Positions 1-12,049 of a stretch of DNA of 64,000 nucleotides are shown one piece after another. Each line of letters opens with the position of its first letter. The first letter of the stretch is position 1. The position numbers and the translations under genes are program-made. Source of the stretch: Dromaius novaehollandiae (lineage: Eukaryota; Chordata; Aves; Casuariiformes; Dromaiidae); NCBI RefSeq assembly GCF_036370855.1, contig NC_088108.1:9509448-9573447 (forward strand), in the 5' to 3' direction. The notes under the pieces are model-generated. The model saw only the letters and a program-made list of their open reading frames with translations, ran no database searches and had not been told where the DNA came from.

Positions 1-3000
1 ATTTTTCCACATTGCTGTTACAAGTGCAAAGAATATATTGAGTTGTCAGTCAATCATCTGAAAAAAAAATTTTTTTCACACTGAACCGAGCTACTTCTAG
101 AAGTTTGGCATAATTCACAATATGCATAAAAGTCTCATCTGCTATCTCTTGTTAATCCAGCTGCTTGACTACTGATTACTCTAGTACACAGAATATCCAG
201 GAAAAGCTAGAAATGCTTCTGAACATTACAGTGTATCCCAAAACCAATGGCAACACCATCACCCGCTGTCCCGTAGCATTACGGATGCCAGCAGCAGGAT
301 AGCAAAGGAGCAGCCACTGTACCAGTGCCATGTTAAAGCCCAGCTATACCTCACTTTCACCTGCCAACGAAACCAGCATATGATTAAAGCAGGCTGAATT
401 TATACAAGCATGTTTTTATAATATGCCTGTGACAAAATACTGCTTCCTGTACCTCCACTCCTTCCTGCTAAGCTGGGAACCTGTTTTTCCAGCTGTGTCA
501 GTACACTAGATTTCAGAGTGCTTTTGCAGGAAGTTTTGCAGCTGCCTCTGCTGCAACCTGATCTCTGATCCCTTCACCTCACAACAAAGGTTTCTTTTTT
601 TGGCATTCCACGTGATTGCCCGAGTCTTGACTCAGCAGTTTGCTGGAGCAGCAGCATTTAATGGTTTGGTTTCCTACCACCACCTCCTCCAGAAAACCGA
701 CAGCTCAGAAACACTGCCATCTGCTTGAAACAATAACGAATCACAGTTTTCACACATTTTAGACGGTAAGCAATTATTTTAGACCTACCACAACAGAGCT
801 GTCAAGAGTCATCCCTCTTCTAACATTGAGCAGACTAACATTTCCATACGCAGCCAAAACACGTCAAATGTCATACTGTGCTGGACAAAGCAGGCTCTTC
901 ATTAAGGTGTCCAGACCACAGCAAATTCCTATTCCACCGCACAGCATGAGTAACCAGACTACAAACCAGGGCTACGTGAAAAGGAAAACTTCAATAGCTG
1001 TAACTCTTGCAGTTGTTGCCAGAGTTTCCAGAGGGCCCCTGTGGTTCATCCACCTCTGCCAAGTGGATTTAGGACCTCTCCTGCCGTCATTAACCCCATC
1101 CTCTTTCCATTAGCCTCTCCCTTGGAATATGGTGCCAAATCCTTCCTCCACCTCCTAGAAAGGTTCTACCATAAGCTGGTCTGTGAAAAAATGTACCACA
1201 GAGTAACAAGTTGCTTAAACAGACATCTAATATAGTGAATAAAAAACATTAGAATAAATTGGTAATTACTGCATGCTCTAGATATTATCTCTTTTTCTTC
1301 ATTTCACAACCTGTACTCTCCAGCATTAGAGATCAGAAACATTAACTTGTTCAGTGCTTTGAACACTTTGCTTCTGATCACATACCTCTCTTGATTTTCT
1401 CAAGTCTCAGGATTAAGAAAAATCTGAATACAGACATAATATCCAACCAGCTGAAACTGCTAAGGAATTCAGCAGGGGATGAAGCATATGTTGGACATCA
1501 AGAATATGATGTGAATGAAACTCATAGAATGACCTGTACATCTGAAATTAGGCATGAATTTATATTCCTTGCTGAACTGTAGCTTAAAAAAGAAATCACA
1601 CAGGTACTGGGTATCTGTCTTCAGTACCTGTCAATACATTGTTGAAACTCCCAACATCAAACTAAGTATACCATGCAGTAAAAATGTAATGCGATACAGT
1701 GCCATTACAGTCCTCATGTTCAAACCCAGCAGTAACTGCAAGGAATGTCTTAGAAAAACAGGATCAGCTTTGCCATCCATCAGTGGCTCCCATAATTATG
1801 CCAAATGAAGAATCATTTCTGCCTAGTAGGCAAAAGGCTAAGGCATTTTTTCTGCATCATACTAGCAACCATTTGCGCTTCTGTCATCAAAGAAAAACAA
1901 CTGATCAAGAGAGTTTGATCATATGTTACAGAAGTCTCATTCCCACATAAATGCTGCCATCTTTAAGACCACAACAATCAACAAGGAAATTACTCATGAT
2001 AAATAAAATGCTATGGATATTTGTTAGGGATCAAATCTTACAAGTACTGTATATATTTGCTTTTCACAGAATTTAAGAGGAATCAGACAACATCTGACCA
2101 CAGCCAGTACAATTCTTTCTAAGGAAAGCTGGAGGATTTGTTAAACAAGGGAGAGGAACACAGATTCATTTTGTTCCTTTCAGAGCTATGAAGAGAAGAC
2201 AGGCTTTGGAAACCGCCCAAAAATTGGCTTTGTAGGGAGAATACTGCCAAAACCAAGCTTCTGTCAGTAGGCTAGGCAAGAGGCGAGCACTACTGCGCTA
2301 ATGCAGGAGCACATTCTTTTTAAGAATCAAAAACATATCTTTCAAGGATAATCACCACAGATAGCTGAAGCGTATTGACAAACTTCATCCCTTATGTGAA
2401 TGAAAGGTGCTTGCACCCACTTACTCCAAGTACAGTTTCATCCTTTGGAGTCTCCCCAAGGACTCTTCACGCAAGGGCAGAAATGTAGAGGGATTACTTT
2501 CATGGCTGCCTCATCACTTCCCACGTTGTAGCTAGGGACAGTCTTCATGTACGCGCACCACAGAAACACCAGTCTTTCTTGGTATATTCTGTGACAATAA
2601 AAATAAAACAGAGACTTAGCTTATGGTTCCCTGTCTTCATACAACTTCATCTTTGTATTAGTTACTCTTACAGCCAATTTGGCACTGACTTAACCGGAAG
2701 TAAGATTAGGCCTATATATTGTTTTTCCGTAATTCAACCAGAAAAATTGTCTTCTCCTTTTCTTTGATTGAAACCGCAAACAAGAAGTAAACCTCTGAAT
2801 AAAAAGTGCATATGCTACAGTCACGACAAAAAGACGTAATACCACAAAATGCTTGTGGAATGCAATTATATGCCAGGGAGTGAAGATAACAGGAGGACAA
2901 AGCAACCAACTAGGGGAAAAAAAAAGAACAACCTGTGTTCTGATATCAACACTATTTCTGGTGCAAAATAATATATTTTACATCATGCTAAATTATATAA

Positions 3001-4849
3001 ACTACAATAGCCTTTTAATCCCACACCAGCTGCTAATCTCACTCTGTGTTATTTATCAGTAACAGATTTCCTTGTTACTATATCTACCATTTGATTTCCT
3101 TTCACACTTCACTGAACTTGCACAATGGAAAAAAGTAATCAGTCTTCCTTTTACTTCTGCAGAATGTCTAGTCATTTTACAGTCTATTTCTAACGTACAG
3201 GCAAGAGATCAGGGAGATATTCAATACACCAGTGTTTACAAATTAAGCTCATGTCCTGAAGTAAATGTTCCAGCTGACACAAAACATGACATGCCCGCAC
3301 ACAAACAGCTTAGAACATACCACCCATTTTCTCCTGCTCCCATTAGTTAAAACCTAATTTGATGTCTCTATCCTAATATTTAAATCCTTTTAACGGAGTT
3401 CCTGCCTGAGTAATCACTCTTCAGGAACAAGACCTCTCATGACCATGTTCCATTTCACTAAAACAATGAAGCATGAGAATATGTAAAAGCATGGCAGATA
3501 GGACTCTCCCCAGCCTTTCAACTGCCCCGTTCTTTGCTCTAGACCTGAAAGTCCAGACTTGCTACTTTCAGGGTTAGTGCTTCCATCTATGCCACTTTCT
3601 ATGTCATTTCAGCTACACTAGAAGCTCCCCCACAGCCTACAACAAATGATGGCTCAAGTATTAAATATAAAATTTACTTTTTCAGATAAGTATTCAGTAA
3701 ATTAAGCCCAAAGGCTGAATAAAAAAGTGATTATTTCTAAGTATTTTGAAATTACATGACTTTTGATATTCATGTGCAATGACGCTTAGACAGATGCCTG
3801 TACAGATATGTATGTACATGATAGGTTGGTTTTACAAGCAGTTATCAAGTACAAAAAAAAAAGCAAAGAATTAGTGAATGTGTCTGACCGCACAAGCACT
3901 TGCGGGTGGAACCCCCATTCGTATAATTCACTGGTTTCAGTGGTGTTCCAGTCTAGCCAGATTTTGTTTTGTGATATTCTTTGGAAAAACACAGTACCAC
4001 AAGTATATAACTGAGAATATTTAACTATTATTTTATCATAAATTGCATTAATTCAACTTCCTCAAGACTTTATGATCACCTCCCTGTCAACACCATCTCT
4101 ATACCTTCTTAATACTCTCACTGTCTCACTATATCATGTTGAAGTGTTTTATTGTCCTCTTCAAGAGCTTTCATTCTCTCCCTGCATCACCGGGCATGTT
4201 TCTTAGTTCCTGGCTAGTCAAATACTATTTGCCATTTTCCTAGAGAAACAGACATATCTTATTCCGATAGGGCCCTTCCTTACTGAATCTAGAGCTCCTG
4301 CTTCCTCAGGCAGCTGGGAATTCTCCTGCCCTTCTCCTTGCTGTCTCCCAGTCTCAGACTCTTCTTTCCCATCTCTTAATCATGGCTTCTGTGCCAAAAC
4401 AACCTCTGTTTCTGTTTAATATCCTCCAGCCTTCAATTCAACTTCCAGCTGATTTTATACCTCCATCTAGTCTCAGATTCACCAGGTTTCTTGTCCACTC
4501 TTGTCTTCTTTTCCTACTCCTTCCCATCTACCCTACTGTGTCTTTTCTCCTGCACTTGCATCTGGCAGCTTCTTTCTCTCGCCTTCTTTCTGGCAAGTGT
4601 CTTGCACTTAGGCATCAGTGAAAATGCAGCAAAGCGTCCCAGTTTCTGCTCTAATGCCAAACTCCACCCTGCTTAACAGAAGCAATTACTGGAAAGATTT
4701 CTAGCCAGTCATTTAGTACGCATGGTACATGTGAATTCTGCTCACACATAAGAGCTAGGAAAGGGCAGAGAATGGGCCTCCTTCTGCGAAGATGGGGTAT
4801 AATCTTTGATTAGCCCTGGGTAATGTGGGATGATGGATAACAGCATCAC

Positions 4850-5060
4850 AGCAATTAGAGCCTACAGGGACATTGGGAGACCATCTAAGTCCACCCCTGC
4901 CCTAAAGCAGAATCATTTCCTGAAGGAAGTTTGTCTAACCTGTTTTTAAAAAACCCATGATCTTGCATGAGAATCTAGTGCAATGCTCTACTAGTCTTTC
5001 CTCACTATCTAACTTAAATATTCATTGTCATTTTAGCCCGTTTCTCTCCCCTCTCATTTA
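4850..5060 (-). mobile_element. Decayed CR1-like LINE 3' fragment
   Basis: The stretch reads like the reverse complement of a CR1 3' region. It contains phrases resembling 'accatctaagtccacccctg', 'tctaacctgtttttaaaa' and 'ctatctaacttaaat', in the order and spacing of CR1 copies in birds and reptiles. It is heavily diverged and lacks the terminal short repeats, so it is an old truncated copy. Recognition is by eye only. Confidence 0.55.
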
Positions 5061-5095
5061 TTGTAAACATTGAAAATAGTTTATTCCTTTTTTTT

Positions 5096-5113
5096 GCAGC
5101 AGCAGCAGCAGCA
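5096..5113 (+). repeat. (GCA)6 trinucleotide microsatellite
   Basis: Six perfect GCA units directly after a T-rich run, in non-coding DNA upstream of LAMP2. Confidence 0.9.
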
Positions 5114-5751
5114 GAAGTGTCTATATTAAAAGTATATCTTTTCTTAACATGTTTTCTCAGCTTTGTCTTCTTAACCTAAAATGAGCCCAGTTAACTTTAG
5201 AATGGCTGTATGGGGTCAAAGCAAACGCCTGGCAACCTGTTTCTGCAGCAGCCAGTAACAGACATGCAGGGAGGAATGTAAGAAGGGAGCAAATATATAG
5301 TGGTACTTCCTTGTTAGGCAATGTCAGCTTCAAACAACGTGCCAGTCAGGGGCTTTCAGAGCCAGAGATGGTATTTCTGTGCTTAAAATGTCTTTCAAGC
5401 TTTCTCTCTTAACATGTTTCCTTGTCCATAATTCTTGCTGCATTTTCTTATGTTCAACCATGGCGAAAGATAATGAAATCTTAGAGGAATTTAGCCACTA
5501 AAATCTTCAAAGCCCCTCCTGAGCGTGTTCAAACCAGAAATTTTCAACACTGTGAAGTCTGCGAGCGGACTACCAGAGGAACAGGAAAACACGCACCCTT
5601 GGCTCGAAGGGCCTCTCCTTGCCAAGTGCCTGTTGCACAACATGGAAATGCTGGAGTTCACCAAAGGAAAGAAAGGTCAGCAGAACTGTTTTTATTAGAT
5701 GCATAACATGTTTTCCCTCAGCCTTACTCTTGGTAAGGGCTCAAATATTAT

Positions 5752-5822
5752 GAAAAGGAGGAGGGAAGGACAGAAGAGATGGAGAGATAGAAAAAGAGGG
5801 GGAGGAAAAAAGAGAAAAAAGA
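5752..5822 (+). repeat. Polypurine tract upstream of LAMP2
   Basis: About 70 bases made almost wholly of A and G, broken by only a few pyrimidines. It ends roughly 400 bp before the LAMP2 start codon, just outside the CpG island. Such tracts can form triplex DNA or exclude nucleosomes, but no function is shown here. Confidence 0.7.
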
Positions 5823-6089
5823 TTTGGCCGGGAGCAGGCCTTCTTCATGGAAACCCTGAGCCCAAGCAGACACAAATTAAATAGCAGAATTATACGAAGT
5901 GGAAATAGGGTCTTACAGTGGGACCTGGTGGGCACCTCGCTGCCAGCCCCGCGTGTGGCAGGAAAATGGCCCCCAGCCCCTGAGGCGAGAGCCAGCCCCA
6001 GCCCCCGCCGCTCCCCAGCTCGCCCGCCCGAGGCGGCACGGCGGGCGCCCTGTCCGCGACCCATCGAATCGAGCCCGGCCGGCGCGGCG

Positions 6090-6094
6090 ATTGG
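6090..6094 (-). promoter_or_regulatory. LAMP2: Inverted CCAAT box (NF-Y type)
   Basis: ATTGG on the plus strand inside the CpG island, about 125 bases before the LAMP2 start codon and close to a GC box, which is a usual position for NF-Y sites. Binding is inferred. Confidence 0.5.
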
Positions 6095-6122
6095 CGCAGC
6101 GCGGGCGGCACCGCCCCTCCCC

Positions 6123-6130
6123 TCACATGA
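6123..6130 (+). promoter_or_regulatory. LAMP2: TCACATGA E-box (MiT/TFE-type)
   Basis: The octamer TCACATGA is an M-box-type site for the MITF/TFEB/TFE3 family, which drives lysosomal genes. It lies about 90 bases before the LAMP2 ATG. LAMP2 is a known member of the TFEB lysosomal (CLEAR) network; this particular site is inferred from the motif. Confidence 0.5.
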
Positions 6131-6218
6131 CCGACGGCGACGCTTTTGCTGCGCCCGCCCGCTTCCCCCTGCTCTCCCCTCGCCGTCGCACGGAGCCTCT
6201 CCGCCTGCCGCCGGGAGC

Positions 6219-6300
6219 ATGGAGCCGCGCTGGTCCCCGCGGGGGCCGCTCCGCCTGCCGCGCTGCTCCGCCTGCCTCCTCCTGCTGCTCGGCACCGCCG
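6219..6300 (+). CDS. LAMP2: LAMP2 exon 1 (signal peptide)
   Basis: Starts at the ATG in good context (GAGCATGG) and ends at donor GTGAGG in phase 1. It encodes residues 1-27: a short Arg/Pro-rich start and then the hydrophobic signal core CLLLLLG. The first base of codon 28 is also in this exon. Confidence 0.93.
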
Positions 6301-9300
6301 GTGAGGGGGCGCGCCGAGGCCTGCGGGCGGGCGGGCGGGCGCGCGGGCGCGGGGGCCTGCGGGCGGGCGGGCGCGGCCGAAGGGGCGGCGGGCCCGCGCG
6401 CCAGGGCCGTTGCGCCGCGCGCGCGGGCGGGGGGCAGTTGTTGTCCCCGCGGGGGCTGGCGCGTGCCCCCCCCCCCCACGCCTGTCACGTGGCACGGCCT
6501 CGGGCAAAGGCCGCGCGCGCGGGGGCGCCTGGGCCCGTCGGGCCCCGCTCTGGGCGGCCGCCCCGGCCGGGCTGTCACCGCGGCGGGGGTCGGGCTGGCG
6601 CTTCTCCGCAGCCCGGCCACGGCCCCGCGGCTCGCGTAGCTCCGTGGACGGGCACCCGGCGGCGAGGCTGGTCCCGAGCTGCGGGACTGGGGGGGGTGCC
6701 TGGCCTGGGCCCTCCGCGGGGCGGGCGGCTCGCTGCGTTTGGGCAGGCGCCGCGTGGGCCGCGCCGCTCCCGCCGCTGGGCAGCAGCGCCGGCGGTAGCC
6801 CGCCGGGTCAGCGGTGTCGGGTGGTGACCTGCTGCGTTCGTGGGCTTCCTCAGCTGGTGCTTATCGGCAGCCAGGGCACATGTGGAGCTGTGGAGATCAG
6901 CAGTCACAATCTCACGCTATGGAGGATGTTCAAATAACTTTTTTTCTTCCTTTAAAAAAAAAAATGAAATAGTCAAGCAAGTGCTGGTAATACCTTGTCA
7001 TCTCTAAAGAGATGAGTTATATGCGTTTCTGTATTTAAGTGAGGTTTAGGGTGAGTAGAGGGGCATTTCCGTTACAAAGCATTCTCCAAGCATGAAGAGC
7101 ACTTTGCAGAGTAATGTTGTTCTTTCAGATCATAGCTTTGAGAGTGATGTTGTCTGACCTTCAGTTAGCTTTGTGGTTTTTGTTAATGCTCTATTTACTC
7201 AGTTATGAAGCCTTCTACTTTAAATGCTAGCTTTTGCCACTTTTTGCCATTGCATTATGTAGCAGTATTTTACTATAGCTTTCCTATTGCGTAGTAGTTT
7301 GTAGATGCCTTTGGTATAGTAAGGGTGAGAAAGTGGATGTTTTGTTTTAACACATGTGCGCACACACACACACACACACACCCCTTGTGTAGCTTTATAT
7401 CCAAAGACACTGCTCCTATAAAGAGATACGCTGAGTAGATGTTGCAAAAAGCCAGGCTAATCTACTTCTGATAAATGTAATTCCCAGCCTTATGTTTTAC
7501 TGTCTGCAGTATTGTTATGTGAGCAAAGTTGTCTGATCTTTAGGTTTCATGAAGAGAATGCCTCTCATGCAGATTATATATTATAAATTTAGCACTTAAC
7601 TGAATGTTGTCCTCTGTTGTGCTAGCACTTCCTGCCAGCCATGTCACTTTGTGTGTGTCATTTTGTCTCTCTTGTGTGTGGGGCTTCTGAGGACATCTAA
7701 CCAATTACTTAAAAGGTAGGCCAGGCTTCTTATAGGGAAGATGCATCTTCTTTTGGCATCTGGAATAAGGTTCTACTGGTGGAAAAGAAAATTACAGTTA
7801 TTCACTGTAAGTAGGTCAGGGTGTATAAGGTGCACCTGTGTGTGTTGTGTTGGTCAAGTGTACTGTACGCACTTGCTTACTGTAGCGTTTATTCAGTCTT
7901 TACTGCTGCATCTACCAGCACCTGTGCTGAAATATCCCTTTTGGAGAAGTTATTTGCAAGCTATTTTCTCTATAAGGAAAACAGTGTAAGTACTAATTAA
8001 CTTTGTTCTTTTGAGTAGGGACCAACTCATTCTTAGGATGTTTTCAGTTACTCATAGTAAATAAGCTTTCTTCCTTTTGCTCTCATTTACAACCCATAGC
8101 AAAAAATAGAGTTTCACAGCTCAATTATGTCTCTTTTCATCTCTTAATTTTTTTATGAAGGTGGAAGAGACTTTCCTAATATGTAAAACAGCATTTAGAA
8201 GCAAATAAATTGCAGTATTACAAAGCAAGTTAGTAAAATGTTAGTCTCAATCTCCTGCTAGTTTTATACTGCTTTTCAAATTGTGGTAAAATAATTACTT
8301 CTAAGTATATTGTACTTTACAGCTTAGTCAATAGTCTTTTAACATGCCACGTGATATGATGTGTATATATTGAAGTACCATGGCTATCCTGGCTAGGTTG
8401 CAGGGGTTTCCAGAAACTTAAGGCCTGGCCGAGTTCCTTCTGAAATGAGAATGGATGGTAACACAGAGCTGGTACACAGGTTCAGTAATAAATAATGCTT
8501 TAACTAAAAAATGGGGAGTTCTTATTTAATCTCTAAGCCACTTCTTGGCAGCAAGTTTGCGTGCTTTGCAGTAGTAAATTGCAAAGCCAGTATCTTCTAG
8601 TGCACCACAGATCGCTACACAAACAAAAATTCTCCTGAAAAGGCATACCAAACTGGTTGTTTGTGAATGTACAAGCAATCCATAGTGTCTACTGCCTTGC
8701 TTTGGAGGTAGATGTACTACTTGTGTCTCTTAACTCTAGCTGAGGGAATTCCCTTTGTAGGTATTGCCTTACTAGGCATTGCAGCCACCTTGGAAGTCTA
8801 ACAGAATCTTCTGCTGCATAGAAATTAATGTAAATGGGAACTTCAGCTACATAACTATTCTTTATGTATGCTGCTGTATTCTCTTTTCCTACTGTTCAAA
8901 ATCTCATGGGTCCTACAGTGTTTAGTAATTCTTATCACTGTATTTTCTACTTGTTCACTGTCAGTCTGAAGGGATGAAGTGAGCAGGGTTTCACTCTACC
9001 CAGAGTCAGAATTTTATTCAGTGATTAGGTGATGGAGGTGAGTAAATGATACAAAACCTTGAAAAGCAGCATGCTTTATGGAAGGTAGAAATAACCTTCA
9101 GAACAATCTTTTGCTTTATTGGATTATTTTCTCCTTTTCTTTAGTCACTTCTCTAGTTAAAGTATGAGGTTCTCCAGAGAGTTAGGAGTGAGCACCTGGG
9201 AAAGTGCCAAGTGGAGAAACCTTCTCTAGTTCCGTAGAAAGATCTGCAGGTTTTAATGGATTGGCTAGAACAGTCAGGCAGACTATTGCAGGAGGGAATG

Positions 9301-12015
9301 TATGTTGAAATGCACAATAGCCTCAAGTATTTTCAGGAGTAAGGACCAAACTGATATATTTTTTTTTTTTCTGGTATCTCCCTGCAGCCATTCCTTCCCA
9401 TGAGTCACAGACTTCAAAAGTCTGGGCAGACAGAAGCTCTATTTCTCTGACTTGCTATCTCCTCCTTGTGCTTTGCACCTGGCAGGTTTCACATACATCC
9501 AGTATACTGTTACCTATCACCATCTTTGGCAGCCATGCACAGGGGACAGAAATTAGCTGCTTTTTGAAAAGCTTCTTTCAGCATCTCCTCAAATCTCAGT
9601 GCTGTTTGGTAGGATATATAAGTAGGAACCTCTAGGGATTTAGAAGACATCTTGAGAGACTAGATGATTCCAGTTCTTTCAAATTGTTTTTATTTGAATT
9701 GATAGTCTGAAGAAATGATAGATTAAAATAGATACATACAGAAGTCATGTGTGTGCAAAGTATCTGCTTCAGTTTTGCTGTCAGAATGATGCTTTGTCCT
9801 GACATAGTTTGTCTGCTGTGAGAGCTGTAATTCTGCCGTGTTTAAACTGTCCCCATTGCTTTAGTTTCATATATGCTCTAAGATCTTGCTTCAAGTTCAA
9901 GCAACAACATTTTGTGCTTCCCTACTGGAAGGGAGTAATGCTAATACTTTCAGCTAGCATCTCTAAACTCCCCTCGTGCTGAAGCTATAATGCTAAACAA
10001 TCATGATGATGTCAAAATAGCTTTCCCTGATAGGGGAGGCAGATGAGCTATTACAGACTGCATTGCTGTAAGCAGTAATCTGAAGTTCCAATGTATCCCC
10101 TGCTAATATTTAAGGGAGGCACCTGGCTGTTGCCTTAGGTTTGAGACCAGCAGCCTCTGTGCACTGAGTTATTATCGACTGACTGATCAGTAAATAAGAA
10201 GGCAAGACTTTAGCAAAATAGGCAGTCAGTGGGAGCTAAGGGAAACAAGCTTGATGACAGAATAGAGCCTGACATCTGTTTTCTCTTTCTCTATGAATGA
10301 GCAAGGATAGGACAAATAGGTTGCTTCTGTTTCTGATGCAGGAGTCCTTGTTAGGAGGCTGAAAAACCTGTAAAGTATGACTATTAGCCATAACATTTTT
10401 TACAGCCCTTCCAGATTATTTGTTATCTCATTTAGTGAGTTCTTTTGAAATAGTCTGTGAGTTGTCTTGTAACAAAACATAGATAATCAAGGGCAGGCCT
10501 CAATTTATGTAACAGGGGCCTACTCCAAGGAGATAAGAATATGGCCTGTGTTTCTCAACATGACGCTGATGTGACATTAACTAGTATTGTGCTTGGTTAG
10601 TTGGAATGATGTATTCACTGCCACCACTGAAACTAAAACTTCTTGATGCTTGTTGCTTCAAGCTCAAGATAAACCAAACTAGAACTTTAACTTACTGCCT
10701 TGTCCTTGGTCCTAAAAATTCTTTCAATGTAATAGTTTCATTAGGGTGATAACACTGATAAATCACTAGTGTGGTATCAAACACTGTTTCCCATGCTTCA
10801 AAGTTAATGCTGTCAAGTTTCTCAAGCTCTACCTTGGATGCCCCTTGGGGGGGGGGGTATGACAGTTAAAGCTTCTCTATTTTGACAGACCTTTTAATTC
10901 AAAAGAGCATGAACAATGACGAGTTGTAGCTGTAGATTGTTACAGCCAGCTGTCTTGCATGCTGAACTGTCTTTACTACTGGTAGAGGAGAAAACCTGTA
11001 TTTGGCAGGGAGAAAATCATTAGTGCTGAGGCAAAACATGAAGCAAAATGTAAAGTACCTTGACTTGCATGTGTTGGAGATGGAGGAACTTAGATGGTCT
11101 GTGGGAGAGAACTGCGTGATCGTGGTGACAGTATGTTTAAGGAAGACAGCCTGATAAATCTCAATCTTATGTTGATCAGGATTTATCTGTTCTAGGGAAA
11201 TGTGGCAAACTGAAAATTTTGGACAAGTAAATGAAAGCTTACTATGGGAAAATGCCTCCTTTGAGAGTCAGACTGGGTTAAAAATCCAACGCCTGTAAGA
11301 AGTTCTCTAAAAACTTAAAGCAAATTTAGCATACATGTCCTTCAGGCCGGAAGCTGTGGAAACACAATGAAGGCTCACAGATCTTGTCCTTCAGAAGTCA
11401 TTTTGAGTCATGCTGCTTGATGAAACAGATAAGATAATATGGGAGCTCTTGTTCTACAAGCACTACTCTGTTTAAATATTGCAGTGTTCATACAGTTCTG
11501 TTTACACAGTTTCAGACACTGGAAAGCTAGTGTTCATTTAAGTTGGTAGTCTTGCGTCAGGTAAGTAGACTGCAAAACATCCTTTTCAGAAGTTTTCTCA
11601 AGTCTTGATAATGCTTCATTGTGTGCTTCCCAGTTTTAATAATTGTTAGAAATCTAGCAATTCTTTCAGTCTGGCAAATGGAATCCAATCCTGAAATAAC
11701 TTACTCTGTCTACTACTTGGTAATGAACTATCCTCAGAAACAGTTCAACAAAATGAAGTAAAAATCAATGTCTTAACAGCTAATAATCATATCTTACAGG
11801 TTTTTTCCAGTCCTATGCTGTGGAAGTAGATGTGAAGGATGCCTCTAATGCTACATGCTTATATGCACAATGGATGATGAGCTTCTTGATAAAATATGAA
11901 ACAAACAGTAGTGATTATGTAAGTGTTTGGAACTAACCTCTGTTCAGAATTGGTTCAGTCTTGGGTGAAACTTTGAGTATGCTCTGGTACCCAGTTTATT
12001 GGTGTGGGTTTTTTT

Positions 12016-12049
<34 letters not shown>

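Larger units (their letters stand above)
1..5700. other. Upstream flank of LAMP2, no gene recognised
   Basis: AT-rich DNA with only short, compositionally random open frames and no exon with convincing splice sites that I can match to a family. By synteny the next gene to the left should be CUL4B, reading towards this window, but its conserved C-terminus is not visible; a distal 3' untranslated part of it cannot be excluded. The stretch holds a short GCA run (5096-5113), a decayed CR1-like piece (about 4850-5060) and an E-box CACGTG at 609-614. Confidence 0.6.
5930..6830 (+). promoter_or_regulatory. LAMP2: LAMP2 CpG-island promoter region
   Basis: A sharp rise in G+C and CpG density surrounds LAMP2 exon 1 and falls away near 6830. 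Upstream of the ATG are an inverted CCAAT box (ATTGG, 6090-6094), a GC box (CCGCCCC, 6111-6117) and the M-box-type E-box TCACATGA (6123-6130). There is no TATA box. Transcription probably starts in the 80 or so bases before the ATG at 6219. The boundaries are estimates by eye. Confidence 0.75.
6301..11799 (+). other. LAMP2: LAMP2 intron 1
   Basis: The first 500 bases belong to the CpG island and hold a G-quadruplex-type array and a CLEAR-type E-box. The rest is AT-rich with a (CA)10 run at 7361-7380 and an 11-G run at 10847-10857. No other gene or mobile element was recognised. Confidence 0.85.

Noticed and set aside
1-5700. Possible 3' end of CUL4B
   Set aside because: Synteny predicts CUL4B to the left, but no cullin C-terminal exon or clear untranslated-region end could be recognised.
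6127-6129. Upstream ATG inside the TCACATGA motif, out of frame with LAMP2
   Set aside because: It lies within a probable promoter element and may be upstream of the transcription start; no reason to call it a regulatory upstream frame.
5741-6827. Overlapping long frames on both strands around LAMP2 exon 1
   Set aside because: They are low-complexity Arg/Pro/Gly/Ala products of CpG-island composition. Only the frame from 6219 joins the LAMP2 exons in phase.
12018-12045. Poly(T) run in LAMP2 intron 2 as the tail of an inverted retroposed gene copy
   Set aside because: No retroposed body or target-site duplication was seen beside it.
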